NCBI GenBank assembly: GCA_963931865.1
Contig: OZ007506.1
Coordinates: forward strand, 12,892,450-12,956,449
Length of the DNA stretch: 64,000 nucleotides
Direction: 5' to 3'
Source: Axinella damicornis
Taxonomy: Eukaryota; Porifera; Demospongiae; Axinellida; Axinellidae
Position 1 is the first letter of the stretch. Each line of letters opens with the position of its first letter. Shown here one piece after another: positions 50,101 through 61,256 of the stretch. A program made the translations under genes and the position numbers. The notes under the pieces are model-generated. The model saw only the letters and a program-made list of their open reading frames with translations, made no database searches and had not been told where the DNA came from.

Positions 50101-53100
50101 GCAACCTGGTACTGTGGTGCAATCTACCGTAAGTACAATATTTTTTTGCTAATTGTCTGACTACTACCCGGTACTGCTGTCTGGGATTTCCCCCCACTAC
50201 TCTAGCCATGACGCAGATGCTAGTTACTAGGGTGGAGTTTGACCTGATTGGTTGGCATGGCCGCGGCTGCTTAGTAAACGTGCAATTTTTTTATGGCCCT
50301 CGGGCTACAATAACCGTGCAATTTGGAGAAAAATTGCTGTAGGAGTAAATGTATGGCAACTTTGTGTAGTAATTATACAAGTGAATTGCTAGTGGCAACG
50401 TAAGGCACGAAATTATTGTTTCACCATGGTCCCCCCCCTCCCCCCCCCCTTCCCCCCCCCCCCACACACACACACACACCTTCCTTTCCAGGGTCTCCCA
50501 AGTATTTTGACCCAATCCTGCACTATCTCCGCAGCGGAGTGCTGGAGATCCCGCCTGGTATCAGTCGGACCACTCTGTTAAAAGAGGCGGAGTTCTACGG
50601 GCTGCAGACAATTGTGGCACACATCGAACACATTGAGGAAGAGAAGAAAAAGAAGGCACCAGTAGCAAGTGAGCGGGGAAGGGGAGGTGGGAGGGTGGAG
50701 GTGAGGGGGTGTTGGGAGGGATGCCAAGAATGGTGTACTCACTGCAAAATGAACATTGTGTGAGTGAGTGCTTTAGTGCTCTAGATAGCCCCGTCCCCAG
50801 GCTTTCTCCCACTCTGCTTTCTTGGCTGCACACTTGACCCTTGAATTCAGCGCAACCGATTCGAAGGTCAAGTATGCGGTGACGAAGGTGCAGCAGGAGA
50901 GGGCCTGGGGATGAGGCTGTGCTACTGACTGGAACTAGCAGGTGTCTGTTGGGAATCTTAAGATGACAGTGCATATGACGCTCAACAGGTGGTAGTCATC
51001 AATGAGGCTAGCCTGAGCCGAGCTTCCCACCCTCAAGGATAGCCTCATTCCCAGGCCATGTAGGAGAAACGCAACACGGCCTGGGAACAAGGCTACCCTC
51101 AAGGATGGCTGAATGTGCAAGTATGTCCAGTAAGAGCAGAGCTGTGGAATGTGACTGACTTTGCTTGTTGAGTTAACAGTGATGGTTATGATGGAGGTGT
51201 GTCATTGAGTGTAAGAGCTGAAAACAATTTATTGTAGATGCTCGCTGCATCCTATTTGGGGGACACTACCACTTCTTCATACATGTGCCATTCTCGCAAA
51301 ACCACACATGTACCCTCACACACACCACAATACCCTCACACACACACACACACACCACATGTGCACATATCCCTACACACATCACACATACATGTATCAC
51401 CACACATATCACACAAATGTACTAGCTCTCACATGTACCCCCGCACCCATACACATGTACCCCCACACACACCCTCGCGCACATCCAGTTCTCCCATTCT
51501 CCAAGGAAGTGGGTTGCTATGTGGACGAGGAAGACAAGCGTGCATTCATGTTCTCACAAGAGGGGAAGCTTACCTTCATAACTGGAGACCAGGCATCCAC
51601 GCAGGCAATAGTGAGTTTGGGTCTGACTATACCCAGTGGAGTTTCTTCACCAAACCTCAATCAAATCGCTCTCTAGACCTTCACCATGTCAGCTCTAGCT
51701 GCAATAGATCTATAGAGGTGTCATACAGTCTGTATACAGTGATTTCTAGTGCTGTGAACCTTGTCCTTTTTACACTAACTGGTTATTGGAAGCCTCATAT
51801 TGGATATTGGCAGGTTAATTGGCAATGTGGTATGCTATGTCAACTCATCAATAGTAAACTTGTTAGTACAGCTTGCAGCCTTGCAGACCTTTGCAGGTTG
51901 GTCTCTGAAGGAGGTGATTTGCAAGAGAGAGTATCCTCCTAATTCTTGAGAGACCCCACCTATCTAGTACAGAACTTCAGAAATACATGTAATACCGTAA
52001 ATTTCAGGTTGGTTGTCCCAAAAATTTGGAATGCAAAACTGCAAAAGTATCACGTGACTTGAATCCACCAATAGAATCCAGGTTATCACGTGACAACTTG
52101 GATTCCATATAGATCTATTGGTGGATTCACGTCACGTGATACTTTGCAGTTTTGCATTCCGAGTTTGGACGGAGCAAGCAACCTGAAAAACACGGTACAT
52201 GATGACAATCATGGACTCTGTAAAAGCTGGACTCTGGACTGGACCATGGACTGGACTGTGGACTGGACTGGACTATGGACTGGCCAAAACAGCTGTGTAC
52301 AGACAGCAAACGTCACCAAAGCTATGAAGGGTCGTCTCCAGCTCTGTCTCAAGCTGCTTCCTAGCCTGTTGCGGCATCGTTCCTCGATTTCCGAGAGGTC
52401 AAAGGTCACATGCATATTTGATGAACTTCAACAATGGGCTCAAACTTACAGCCATGGATAACATAGGAATATTCCTTCTGGTTCTACACTTCATGAAAGG
52501 CTGGAGTTTGGTAATAACCGCTCTTCAAGCAGGCAGAGCATCCTAACTGGAGCTCAATTAGAGTTTGACAAGCTCAATTAGAGTTAGAGTGTGTGACCTC
52601 CATAAGAAACAGTGAATACAAGTCATAGCCCACAAGAATTCAGCCATAGCCACTTTTGTTGAAGCTCGGAAATCGAGGAACGATGCCGCAACAGGCTAGG
52701 AAGCAACTTAAGGGAGAGCTGGAGACAACCCTTCATAGCTTGGGTGACGTTTGCTAGCTGTTTTGGTCAGTCCAGTCCAGTCCATAGTCCAGTCCACAGT
52801 CCAGTCCATGGTCCAGTGCAGAGTCCAGCTTTTACAGAGTTCCTGACAATCATGGTTCAAAACAGACCATGGTTCCAGTACAGAAAATAGCTGGCAGTAA
52901 GCCAATAATTGATTGGCAGTGTAAATAATAACTGGTCAATAACCAATTATTGGCTACAGGTTCACAACACAAATAATTTCACACTGGAGGCAAATACACT
53001 CGATTCATGTTCCACAGTGTGGAATTATGATACGTAGATTGAAGGTGCATGCTCGCTGCCTTTGGTGCCTCCTTCGCCCCTGCTATGTTGTAATAATACC

Positions 53101-53656
53101 ATGGTACACAAGTCCAATGATTATACGACGTCGTACTGTACTTATAATATTGTCTTTCACACGCACTCGAAGACGTACTAATCCATACCCATACTCCCTC
53201 CAGGTGATCTACAACCATCCTCAGGTGCCTGCGGAGTGGAAGAAGGACCAAACACACGAGAGAAGCTTTGCCCAATTCTACCAGAGCCACGTCCAGAAGG
53301 GGAACTTCAAGATGAACTCGGAGGGGAGGGTGAGACATTCTGACAGTTACATGTAGTCAGAGGAAGATTGTCTTGACATGCTGAGAAGTAGTTAGTAACT
53401 AAAATGGTCCATCAGGACAACTTATTCTGCTAAGCTAAAAGCTATAAGTGTACTTATGGAAGCCATCTGACTAACACTGCATTGTATTCCGGGAGGCCTC
53501 GTTCCATTGGCTCTGTACTAGCCTCGACTTTTTTGTAGTGGGATCAGGCCATCGGGCTGTGGCTGTCTGCATGCTATCAAAGGTCACACAGTCACTATGG
53601 ACAGCTAGCTATTTAGTTACGATATCGCCTGCAGTTCGGTATGTTATCCCCCCCCC

Positions 53657-53721
<65 letters not shown>

Positions 53722-53803
53722 TCACACACGCACACACAGGGTTTAATCATCACCCTCCCGGGCAGTTCGGCCACCTCCCTCCACCAGCACCTTGCCACCC
53801 TTG
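47121..53803 (+). CDS. BTB/POZ (KCTD-like T1) domain protein, 3' end unresolved
   Basis: Exons 47121-47168, 47271-47388, 50492-50668, 51238-51309 (end uncertain), 51489-51610, 53204-53329 and 53740-53803, with consistent phases. Residues 1 to about 110 form a KCTD-type BTB: VRLNVGG, ETFVTAPETLL, SFFSSLLSGRH, GAFFIDRSPKYFDPILHYLR and LLKEAEFYGL. This is closest in feel to KCTD3/SHKBP1-type domains. KCTD proteins assemble as oligomers, often as cullin-3 substrate adaptors. The part after a charged EEEKKKK linker (GGHYHFF, EVGCYVDEEDKRAFMFSQEG, PAEWKKDQTHERSFAQFY, GLIITLPGSSATSLHQ) is unfamiliar. A last exon with two bases to complete the codon after TLG should follow 53803; I cannot place it. 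Intron 2 is 3.1 kb and carries a dead transposon. Confidence 0.82.
48040..48729. other. Intron sequence, no exon seen
   Basis: Part of BTB gene intron 2. It includes a short tandem repeat, gcaatcactaccatgctcca / gcaatcaccaccatgctcca (about 48110 and 48153). Charged codons on the minus strand (about 48290-48420) may be the far C-terminus of the dead transposon. Confidence 0.45.
48730..50000 (-). pseudogene. Dead pogo/Tigger-type transposase inside BTB gene intron 2
   Basis: Minus strand. An N-terminal helix-turn-helix part runs from MAMRKKPPTYS through RYRVPHSTLYDHVCG (about 49962-49540). The catalytic part begins NESGFPLCPRVVAH where the family has D-E-S/T-G-F, so the first catalytic Asp is lost. 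A stop codon follows near 49412, then QITTLVAASAAGNVIPPM. The second Asp block (DGH type) is deleted at VLLLVEFCAQNG (about 49130). A frame change precedes SHMLQPLDIGFF. A C-terminal piece (FEKAGIFPLDK) is at 48730-48900. It is antisense to the host gene. Confidence 0.88.
51040..51095. repeat. Palindromic repeat, AGCCTCATTCCCAGG family
   Basis: tagcctcattcccaggcc... pairs with ...ggcctgggaacaaggcta around a 20-base loop, in BTB gene intron 3. Confidence 0.85.
52028..52164. mobile_element. 137-base hairpin (MITE-like)
   Basis: Arms of about 58 bases: ggaatgcaaaactgcaaaag... and ...tttgcagttttgcattcc, containing cacgtgac and the stretch aatccaccaatag. It lies in an intron of the BTB gene. Confidence 0.88.
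52210..52850. mobile_element. Foldback repeat with arms of about 190 bases and ggactggact termini
   Basis: The left arm 52212-52403 and right arm about 52670-52848 are inverted copies (for example aaaagctggactct / gagtccagctttt and gcctgttgcggcatcgttcc). Near the outer ends both carry a short ggactggactatgg-type minisatellite, as in the larger foldback elements. The open frames across it are by-products. Confidence 0.85.
53660..53730 (+). repeat. (CA)n tract before BTB gene exon 53740
   Basis: CA repeat with cactcactca breaks, ending in the acceptor cacacacag. Confidence 0.95.
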
Positions 53804-54041
53804 GTAAGGACCAGATGTCCCTCTGTGTCACCAGCTTCAGCTGTACTGGTGGTAGTGGGGTGTTCATGTGTAACCATAGCAACCCACACCATTTCCACAT
53901 CTACAAACTTCACAGGTTTTAGAGGTCGAGATCATATTTATCTGTTGTGTTGTACAGTGCATTGTCTCCCAGAAATTTCCTTGATGTTGATTATGCTAGT
54001 ATGCATCCATATACATGTTGCTGCCTCTATTAGCCCATATC

Positions 54042-54522
54042 TACCGTATAGCGCCAAAGTTTTGAGGCACATAATTTTCGTGGTTTTCACGGATTCGTCT
54101 TGGACCGCGAAAATTATGCTCACAAATTTTTTTCAAACTAGTAGTGCCTATAGAGGCTGTCACTCGACAGTGAATTGTACCACCACACAGCAGAACATGG
54201 AGCACACACTTGATATGTTCTTTGGCACACGACTGACAGTCTCACCACTGCCACGGCGAAGAGATCCTTGCGGTTCCCACTCTCTCTTACACGAAGGTAG
54301 CTGCATCCCTGCTGTCTTGGTACATGTGGTACCCACGAGCCATCGCCTCAATGCTGAACATTTTGGTTGCCACACTCGGCCTAGAACCAACAATTGTGCA
54401 CCCGGCGGTGGCCGCATCAGACTGGGCGTGGCTAACCAGAATCCTCAATTCGTGAAAGTTATTTCTGCGAAATTTGCCAATCCTCAAAAATTTGTCCCTC
54501 AAAAATTTGGCGCTATACGGTA
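54042..54522. mobile_element. 480-base MITE with inverted termini
   Basis: The ends taccgtatagcgccaaagtt and (complement) taccgtatagcgccaaattt continue to gagg. It is flanked by ta-rich sequence, so a TA target is possible (mariner-like) but not proven. It is absent at the matching place in D2 (about 61060-61120), where other sequence lies. Confidence 0.8.
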
Positions 54523-54669
54523 TATTCCTCTGATTATGGGGTGTGAAACTCAAATGTATAACTTTGTGTGCAAGTACACTATAGAACATCTGAAGGTGAA
54601 GGGATAAAGTATAGGAAGGGAACTAGCAAAACTGTGTAGTGTTTTCACTGCTACAAAACGCGTGTCACT

Positions 54670-57600
54670 CTAGTGCCAGTAGAAGGTGGGGCGCTTCATG
54701 TGTACAGGACGCTCCTCCATCGACATGACGCTCACATCAGCACACTGGTAGAACATAGGTGGGGCTCCTGGGTTGTTGGTGTTGTAGACCATCTGCAAGG
54801 GGGGGGGGGGGGGGGGGGGGGGGGCATGTATAGTATGCAATTCCGGTCCGGATGTCCTGTGTGGTTCAGTGTTGTTTTAGTTACCGTCATACCTCAATAT
54901 TAGTAATGCATAGCTAAAAATTCTTAGATAAAACAAAGATGAATTATTAACTATAAGAAGCCATGTGATAATCTCAAAAGTGTACTTACCTGCAGGACAG
55001 CGTGTTTCATAGCCATGCTGGAGGAAATAGAGACAATAATTGACGTCATACACATACTTTTATTTCTATACAAGAAACCACTAGAGTGGCTAACAAGGTA
55101 ACCGGAACTAGGAAGTGAGTGCTAATACTAACCAGTACCCCAGGACCGACGATTCCCTCCGAGGGATGCTATTTCAGGTGGAAACACCCAAAAGAATACA
55201 CCTATACTCATTTTTAAGGGTAGAGTTAAGTAGACTCTAGGAGAGAAAGAAACTCCCCTATGGCATGGTGGGATTCGAACCAGCAATAATTAACCTTGCG
55301 ATTAGCAGTCGAATGCTTTCCACTTGGCCACCAGCCACCCCATTGTACAGTTCTCACTTATGAGTGGAACTGCATGACGCAGAAGGGGGAAAGGCAGAGA
55401 GGTGTGTCAATTGTTCTTTATGCGTACCGGTATTTTGGGGAACCTTCGTTGTCAAAATGCCAGAGCTAAATGCAATCACGTGAATTTTACGAGTCGTTAC
55501 TGAGAAAAGGATAAATGAACACGTGTAAATTACTGTGCAATTCATGGTTTGCTGCTTTCAACGATGGACTTCCAGCCTGACTCAAGATGGAAATACCTTC
55601 TCAAAGTATCGCTCGGAGAGGTTCAAGATGCGGCCAGGAGCAGAACGTTGAGCACATGGTACAAAGGAGTGGACCGGAATAGGCAAGTACTTACATTTGT
55701 CATGGTCATGGTGGGTCCGCAGTTAGAAAGAACGGCAAGTACAGCAAGGTCAGAGTTGTCAAAAACAAATTTGCTTCGATCAGTGCAGTTTGCGAAAATT
55801 TATCACCAATTTTCAACATATATAAGGCTGTCTACGACAGGCTACATATCCTGTTTGTGAGGTGTAGGGCTAATGCTTACTTTGGCAAGACAATGTAGGG
55901 GGAGTAGTCAATGGGGGAGGTGGAGTTCATGTCTGGGATGGAGAGGAGCTTGGTGAACTGGATGTCATCAGCCATCTCACCAATCATCACGTCAAAGGAG
56001 CCCTAAGAGGAGAGAGGGAGGGACATGGATGTAGCAGGCAAGTCGATCCACATAAGGAGAACTGCATGAGGCACTGTTTGACCCACCGGGGTCTGGGGGT
56101 AAAAGTGGTTCAAGTTTTTCTGAAAGATGATGGAGACGTTCTCACCCGGCCTGTGGAATTGAGGGCAGCTGTTGTTAGTGCAGGAGCTCCATGCTCAGAC
56201 ATAATTGACTTGTGTGCCATTATTACGCTAACTGCATGCACATAATCATGTACGTATGTGGTAAATTCTAATGCTAATGTACCCATAATGTATTTCATGA
56301 TCTAGCCTCATTCCCAGGCGGCCTCGGAACGAGGCTATTCATGGTCGTGTTTATGTACTACATTGGTTTTGTGCTGCTTTTTTTGTGGTGCATTCTCTAT
56401 CCTGGACATTCTCTAAGATATTTTCCCCTTGATATCAACATTTCAGCATTCGGGTAGCTACATGCATGATTGTAGTTGGTAGAACATTGGCCCTAAAAGC
56501 CAATAGATACTCATGCATGGCTTCTAGTACCATGAGGCAGCAACGTTTTTGTTTTGCTGGCTGGCTGGCTGGCTGGCTGATTGTTCATGAATATGTACAA
56601 ACAGCAATGCCGTACATCGGAGTAATGTTAGTGCATGTAGCCAGTGTTTACTCACTTAAACATCACTTCAGGCTTCTGTGCCGGGCGACCTCCACAGGGA
56701 GGATTCTTATCCAGGCCACAGTCATTCGACCCTGCAGGCATCAGAGAATCAAATACACTTGTAAAGTATATAGAACTCTTTGTACAGTCGGTGGTGGTAT
56801 AATTGCATGGGCTCTTTTTCATTGTGAAATGTCTGCTTTACAGCTAGTGACACTCTTCATCCCGCATCAAAACAACACAGTGAATAAGTTGTCACCTGAT
56901 GCTCTACGGTTGTAATATCAGAAGTGGATCGATGGTTGTATGGAGGGCTTTATTAGAACAGTGATGACTCAATACAACCATAAACAATTGAGTGTGGGCA
57001 AAGAGCACACAGTACAAAATGCTTGCCCTTAGCAGATGCGCATGTATCAATTTTATATCTTCATAGCTATCTTGCTATCGTGGGTTGGAACATAGCTTTG
57101 GCTAGGTATCAAGAAACTGGTGCAGAGTACTGACAATCTCAAGCTGCCAATGAAATCTGACAGTGCTCCAATGCCATGCAGCCTCTGGCTGTTCCTTCTT
57201 CTGTTGACTACAGTCCGTTGTGTCTATGATAGCAGGTCAGCGATATTGCCCACTCTGTCATAAAAGGGGAAGAGGTGCAGTAGAGGATGAGACCCCTTTT
57301 TACTTGAATGTAACTCCTATGCAGACGAGTGGTGCCTACTATTTCAATCCACAGCAGCCCACCTCCCCTCTTTCTTTTCCTCTCGTGGGGCAGAGCAAAA
57401 ATTTGTACTCCTGACAAGCTCCATGGACCCCACCGTAATTATGTGCATTGCCAAGTTTGTCCATACATGTTTTTTGAAACGTAATGAGTTAATTAAAGTT
57501 CTGACTAATCGGCCGGCCTGGCCTAGAAATGTCAATAAAATTCATTCATATAATGCTTCTCCAAGTTTAGCTACATGCAGCTATAGCTATAGCCTGTCAG

Positions 57601-57902
57601 CCAACTTGTTATCTTCACTTTATTGACGTTAGCTAATGAACAACAGACTGCTGGACACAGAAATGCATGGTGATGACGCATTGAAGGTACACCATATTAT
57701 CCACTAGCTAACGAAATGCTTCGACAATTTCAATCATAATATCTGTGCGTGTGTAGCACCCCTGCATTTTATAGATACTAGACAAATTCCTACCAGCCAT
57801 GTCCAGTCCCTGCGCAGTTCCACGCTGGTGAGGGAACAGCAGGCAGAGGTGAGCGGTGGTCTGTGCCACCATCAGAGCCACAATCACGAGCAGGACCTTC
57901 AT
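54670..57902 (-). CDS. Small secreted protein with N-terminal histidine after signal peptide (LPMO/copper-protein-like, tentative)
   Basis: Six exons on the minus strand: 57902-57794, 56731-56656, 56150-56087, 56002-55881, 55017-54990 and 54792-54670. All are GT-AG and in phase, giving 173 residues. Residues 1-17 (MKVLLVIVALMVAQTTA) are a clear signal peptide and the predicted mature chain begins H-L-C. Four Cys remain (in HLC, SNDC, PPCGG and YQC), enough for two disulfides. The ending is HAVLQMVYNTNNP...MFYQCADVSV. A mature N-terminal His with other His residues (FPHQRG, NLNHFY, MKHAV), a beta-rich pattern and a terminal YQCxD strand recall lytic polysaccharide monooxygenases and related copper proteins (X325/BIM1 type). 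That assignment is inference. A second copy follows at 61257. Confidence 0.75.
54799..54824 (-). repeat. 26-base G/C homopolymer at a splice acceptor
   Basis: Poly-G on plus, so poly-C on the sense strand of the secreted-protein gene, ending six bases before its last exon. It serves as the polypyrimidine tract. The D2 copy has a short broken version (61382-61404). Confidence 0.9.
55261..55337 (-). tRNA. tRNA-Ser(GCT)-like sequence, probably a tRNA-derived repeat
   Basis: Minus strand: tggccaagtgg resembles the Ser A-box, gactgctaatc is a serine-type anticodon loop with GCT, and ggttcgaatcccacc is a B-box. The acceptor stem pairs only in part (tggc/gcca) and the T stem has mismatches, so I think it is a pseudo-tRNA or SINE head rather than a working gene. 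It lies in an intron of the secreted-protein gene. Confidence 0.45.
56303..56337. repeat. Palindromic repeat, AGCCTCATTCCCAGG family (short)
   Basis: tagcctcattcccaggcggcctcggaacgaggcta, 35 bases, in intron 2 of the secreted-protein gene. Confidence 0.85.
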
Positions 57903-60034
57903 CTTTCTGGATCGGCGGAGAAACGAGGTTCCTGTTGTTGATAACAGATGCCAAAAGCTCACCCTTCAATCTGTGCCACTTGATCGGGGTTTTAAACTGT
58001 CTACAATAAAAGTTTGTTGTTTTGTCGAGATACTGTATGGTTCCCTTGGATGGTACAATATGAGACTGGAGTAGCTACGCAATTAACAACTGAGGTTGCT
58101 ATACACAAAGGCTGGCGAACTATTATGGAACAATATTGTCTGTGTACAGCACTTATCTGTGGTCTAAGCAAACTTCCAGCCTTTGTAGCAAACACGTCTG
58201 TTATTGTACCTTATGTAAAAGTACACGGAACTTTACTTAGGTGCTTTAGTGTCAAATGCAGGCATGCAGTTCTCATAAATAGTTGATGTACTCCATACTC
58301 CATGCTGCTAATGCACGGCTGACTGTATAACAAGGGACATACTCCCGGCAATTCAGGCAACAAATGCAATTATCAAAACAACAGGTCAAGCATTATAGTG
58401 TGGTCTGCACACATTTTGGAGATTGCAGCAAGGTCTCTATAGCTAATTATAATGATGGGACTTTTAGATGTTCTATAGTGTTTCTGCATGTAATACAAAA
58501 TACTCTTTGCAAACCGTAGCTACATTGTAGCTACCTAACTCTTGTCAGACCAATTCTTGAATATTAATGCTGTCACATCTGGGACCCCTTTAATTTTCTG
58601 AGTATAAGGACAGTGAGTTGGCTTGCGATTGCTTGCTACCAAAAAATTATGTACAAATTTAAACGCGGCATGAGCCATACATGCATAGCTAGCTAGCTAC
58701 AACTCCTTCCTAATGCTATATACCACCGTTGAAGGAGAGAAGAGCGGTGTTAAAGCATACTGTGGTTATTATAAGTGCCTGAATGGCCGGATGGACATGC
58801 CTTTTGCCCCCCTCACCCACTTGCATAAGCTAACCGTTTGCACACACAAGCAGTTACTTATACTCTTGTGTCCCCAACTTAGTTTCATTGTGGAATTTGA
58901 ACCATTTGCCTGCATGTGTCCGTTCATTGTGTTTCTCTTTTTTATCTTGTAGCTAACCTTTGCACAATAATATTAATGCTATTTGTACATCCTGTTGGTA
59001 TCTAATCTCCTTGCAGCACTTTCAAGAAATCATGATTACCATCATGGTGCACCCATAACGTTTTCAGATTTTCATTATCATACAACTTATGGTTTGCTTT
59101 GAACTCAGTATTAACGTCCCATATCCATCTGCCAGTTGATCTCACATGGTGCACCCCTTATTGACTACTTCCTACGCCAATGATAGTATTTCGCTCGCAG
59201 TCTGTTCTACTCTGTAGTATCTGTATCTTCAGGATGCATTGAAAGTGCAGAGCAGCCTTCTCCCTAGTCTCGAGGCCAGACCACCTTGGTAGAAGAAGTG
59301 ATCTTGTCCTACCCCCACACTGCCACCCTGCCAAAGCATCGCATCTAATGAAGACACTAATTAGTACTTGTATGGAATGTGACCACATTAGCTAAATTAA
59401 ATCGTACCAGCAGTAATGCATGCTATCCACCATGAATCCATGGTCCTCAGGGTAAATGAATGTTCCACAGACGTACGTGGATTATTAGCAAGCAGTACTT
59501 CCTCAATGGAGCCCCTAAATATTGGCTGCTGCCTAAGAGCGCATAGGTAACTTACAGATTAGTACAGAGGCTAGCAAATTAGACAACATCCATCACTGTA
59601 ATAGAAAGTACCTTCAATTTTCTGTGGATGATGGTTTGCTTCATCAACACGATAGACGTTTTTCTCCTCAATTACCAAGCGCCTGACCAGGTCTGCAGCA
59701 GCTCGAATTTTTCTGAAGAAGCTGGGTTGGTGTGTGTGAGTGAAAGTACGGCAAGTACAGCAAGGTCAAGGTTGTTAAAACAACGACATGGATATTGGTC
59801 CGGCAGGAAGTACATACTTTACGTATAGGCAACAGGCACGCATGTGCATCCAGTGCTGGCCCTGGCCCTAATGTATACCCTAGCCCATCGCCCTACTTCC
59901 TGCCGGACCAATAACCACTTCATAAAATGGCGAATGTTTCGATCAGTTCAATAATTGTCACATGAATGATTTTCAATGTAAAAACCCAATGTATACAGTT
60001 ATTAGTGGCCCTTTAGTTTGTGAAATTTAACGTT
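57903..60034. other. Upstream of the secreted-protein gene; no gene seen
   Basis: Promoter of the gene at 57902 should lie here, but no motif stands out. 59785-59915 contains inverted strings attggtccggcaggaagta / tacttcctgccggaccaat. cggcaagtacagcaaggtca at 59751 nearly repeats 55732. Confidence 0.5.
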
Positions 60035-60205
60035 CAGCTCACAAGGGCTGGGTCTGACCACACCCAGTGCAAAAGCTCAGCCTGCAGGGGTTGGGTCTGA
60101 CCACACCGAGTGCAAGTTCAGCTTTTAGAAGATGGATCTGACCACACCCAGTGCAAAGTTCAGTCTGCACTGAGGGGTCCACACCAAGTACAAAGTTCAG
60201 CTTGA
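60035..60205 (+). repeat. Minisatellite, about 45-50-base unit
   Basis: Four imperfect copies around gggtctgaccacacccagtg and caaagttcagc. Confidence 0.85.
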
Positions 60206-60212
60206 TGAGGTT

Positions 60213-60257
60213 TAGCCTTGTTCCCAGGCTGGCCTACACAGCCTGGCAACAAGGCTA
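60213..60257. repeat. Palindromic repeat, AGCCTTGTTCCCAGG family
   Basis: tagccttgttcccaggct pairs with agcctggcaacaaggcta, at the left edge of block D2. Confidence 0.85.
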
Positions 60258-60302
60258 GTTGAGGTTGGGTCTGACCCCAGACAGCTTGTACTAATCCATA
60301 CC

Positions 60303-60850
60303 TGCCGGATCTAGAACCATCCTCTGGTGGCTGCAGAGTGGAAGAAGGAAGGACCAAACACACGAGAGAAGCTTCGCCTAATTCTACCAGAGCCACGTCC
60401 AGAAGGGGAACTTACTACAAGATGAACTCGGAGGGGAGGGTGAGACATTCTGGCAGTTAGTCAGAGGAAGATTGTGTTGACATGCTGAGAAGTAGTTACT
60501 AAAATCATCCTAAAAGCGACTATTAGTGTATTATATAAACACAACAGTTATGGGTGACTTATACTGTATTGTACTGAAGGAGGCCGTTCCATTGGCTCCA
60601 TACTGTTCACATTGATATCGATATCTTTAGTATGATGTCATATCCTGTGATCAAGGTGTGGCTCCCTGTATGGTCACAGAGTTACTACTAGTAGCTACTG
60701 TAGCTATATTTAGCTGCAAGGTCACCTGCAGCTTGGGATGTTACCCTCCCAACAAACACACACACACACACACACACCCTCCCCAAGGTTTAATCATCAC
60801 CCTCCCGGGCAGTTCGGCCACCTCCCTCCACCAGAACCTCACCACCCTTG
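60303..60850 (+). pseudogene. Copied BTB gene 3' exons (broken)
   Basis: 60303 to about 60437 matches exon 53204-53329. It has a gaag insertion after the EWKK codons, a TAA for Gln (cgcctaattc against tgcccaattc) and a 3-base insertion. 60788-60850 matches exon 53740-53803, but its acceptor reads ccaag in place of cacag. No upstream BTB exons are present. Confidence 0.88.
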
Positions 60851-61256
60851 GTAAGGTCGTCTCTCTGTTCTCTGTGTCACTAGCTATGCAGTTTCAGCTG
60901 TACCTGTGGTAATGGGGTGTTCTTGTGTAACCATAGCAACCCACATCATTACCACATCTACAGGTTTTAGAGGTCATGCAGTATTCTGTGGGGTTGTAGC
61001 TACATGTGCATTAATTGTCTGCCAGATGTGAGCTCTCCCATATACACACATTGCTGCCTCTAGTGACATCCTCACTCCAAGGCCCACACCTGGCTCTTAA
61101 TATTTATCTATAGTTATATTCCTTGAAGTGTGAAACTCAAATGCATACCTCTGCATGCAAGTACACTATAGAACATCTGAAGGTGAAGGGATAAAGTATA
61201 GGAAGGGAACTAGCAAAAGTGTGTAGTTTTTTCACTGCTACAAAACGTGTTTCACT

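Larger units (their letters stand above)
53174..57030. repeat. Segmental duplication, block D1
   Basis: Collinear with D2 (60290-62990). It holds the last known BTB gene exons and most of the secreted-protein gene. Confidence 0.85.

Noticed and set aside
52090..52461. Coding exon with WTLDWTMDW-like repeats
   Set aside because: It lies in a foldback repeat whose right arm mirrors it. The Trp/Asp repeats come from the ggactggact minisatellite.
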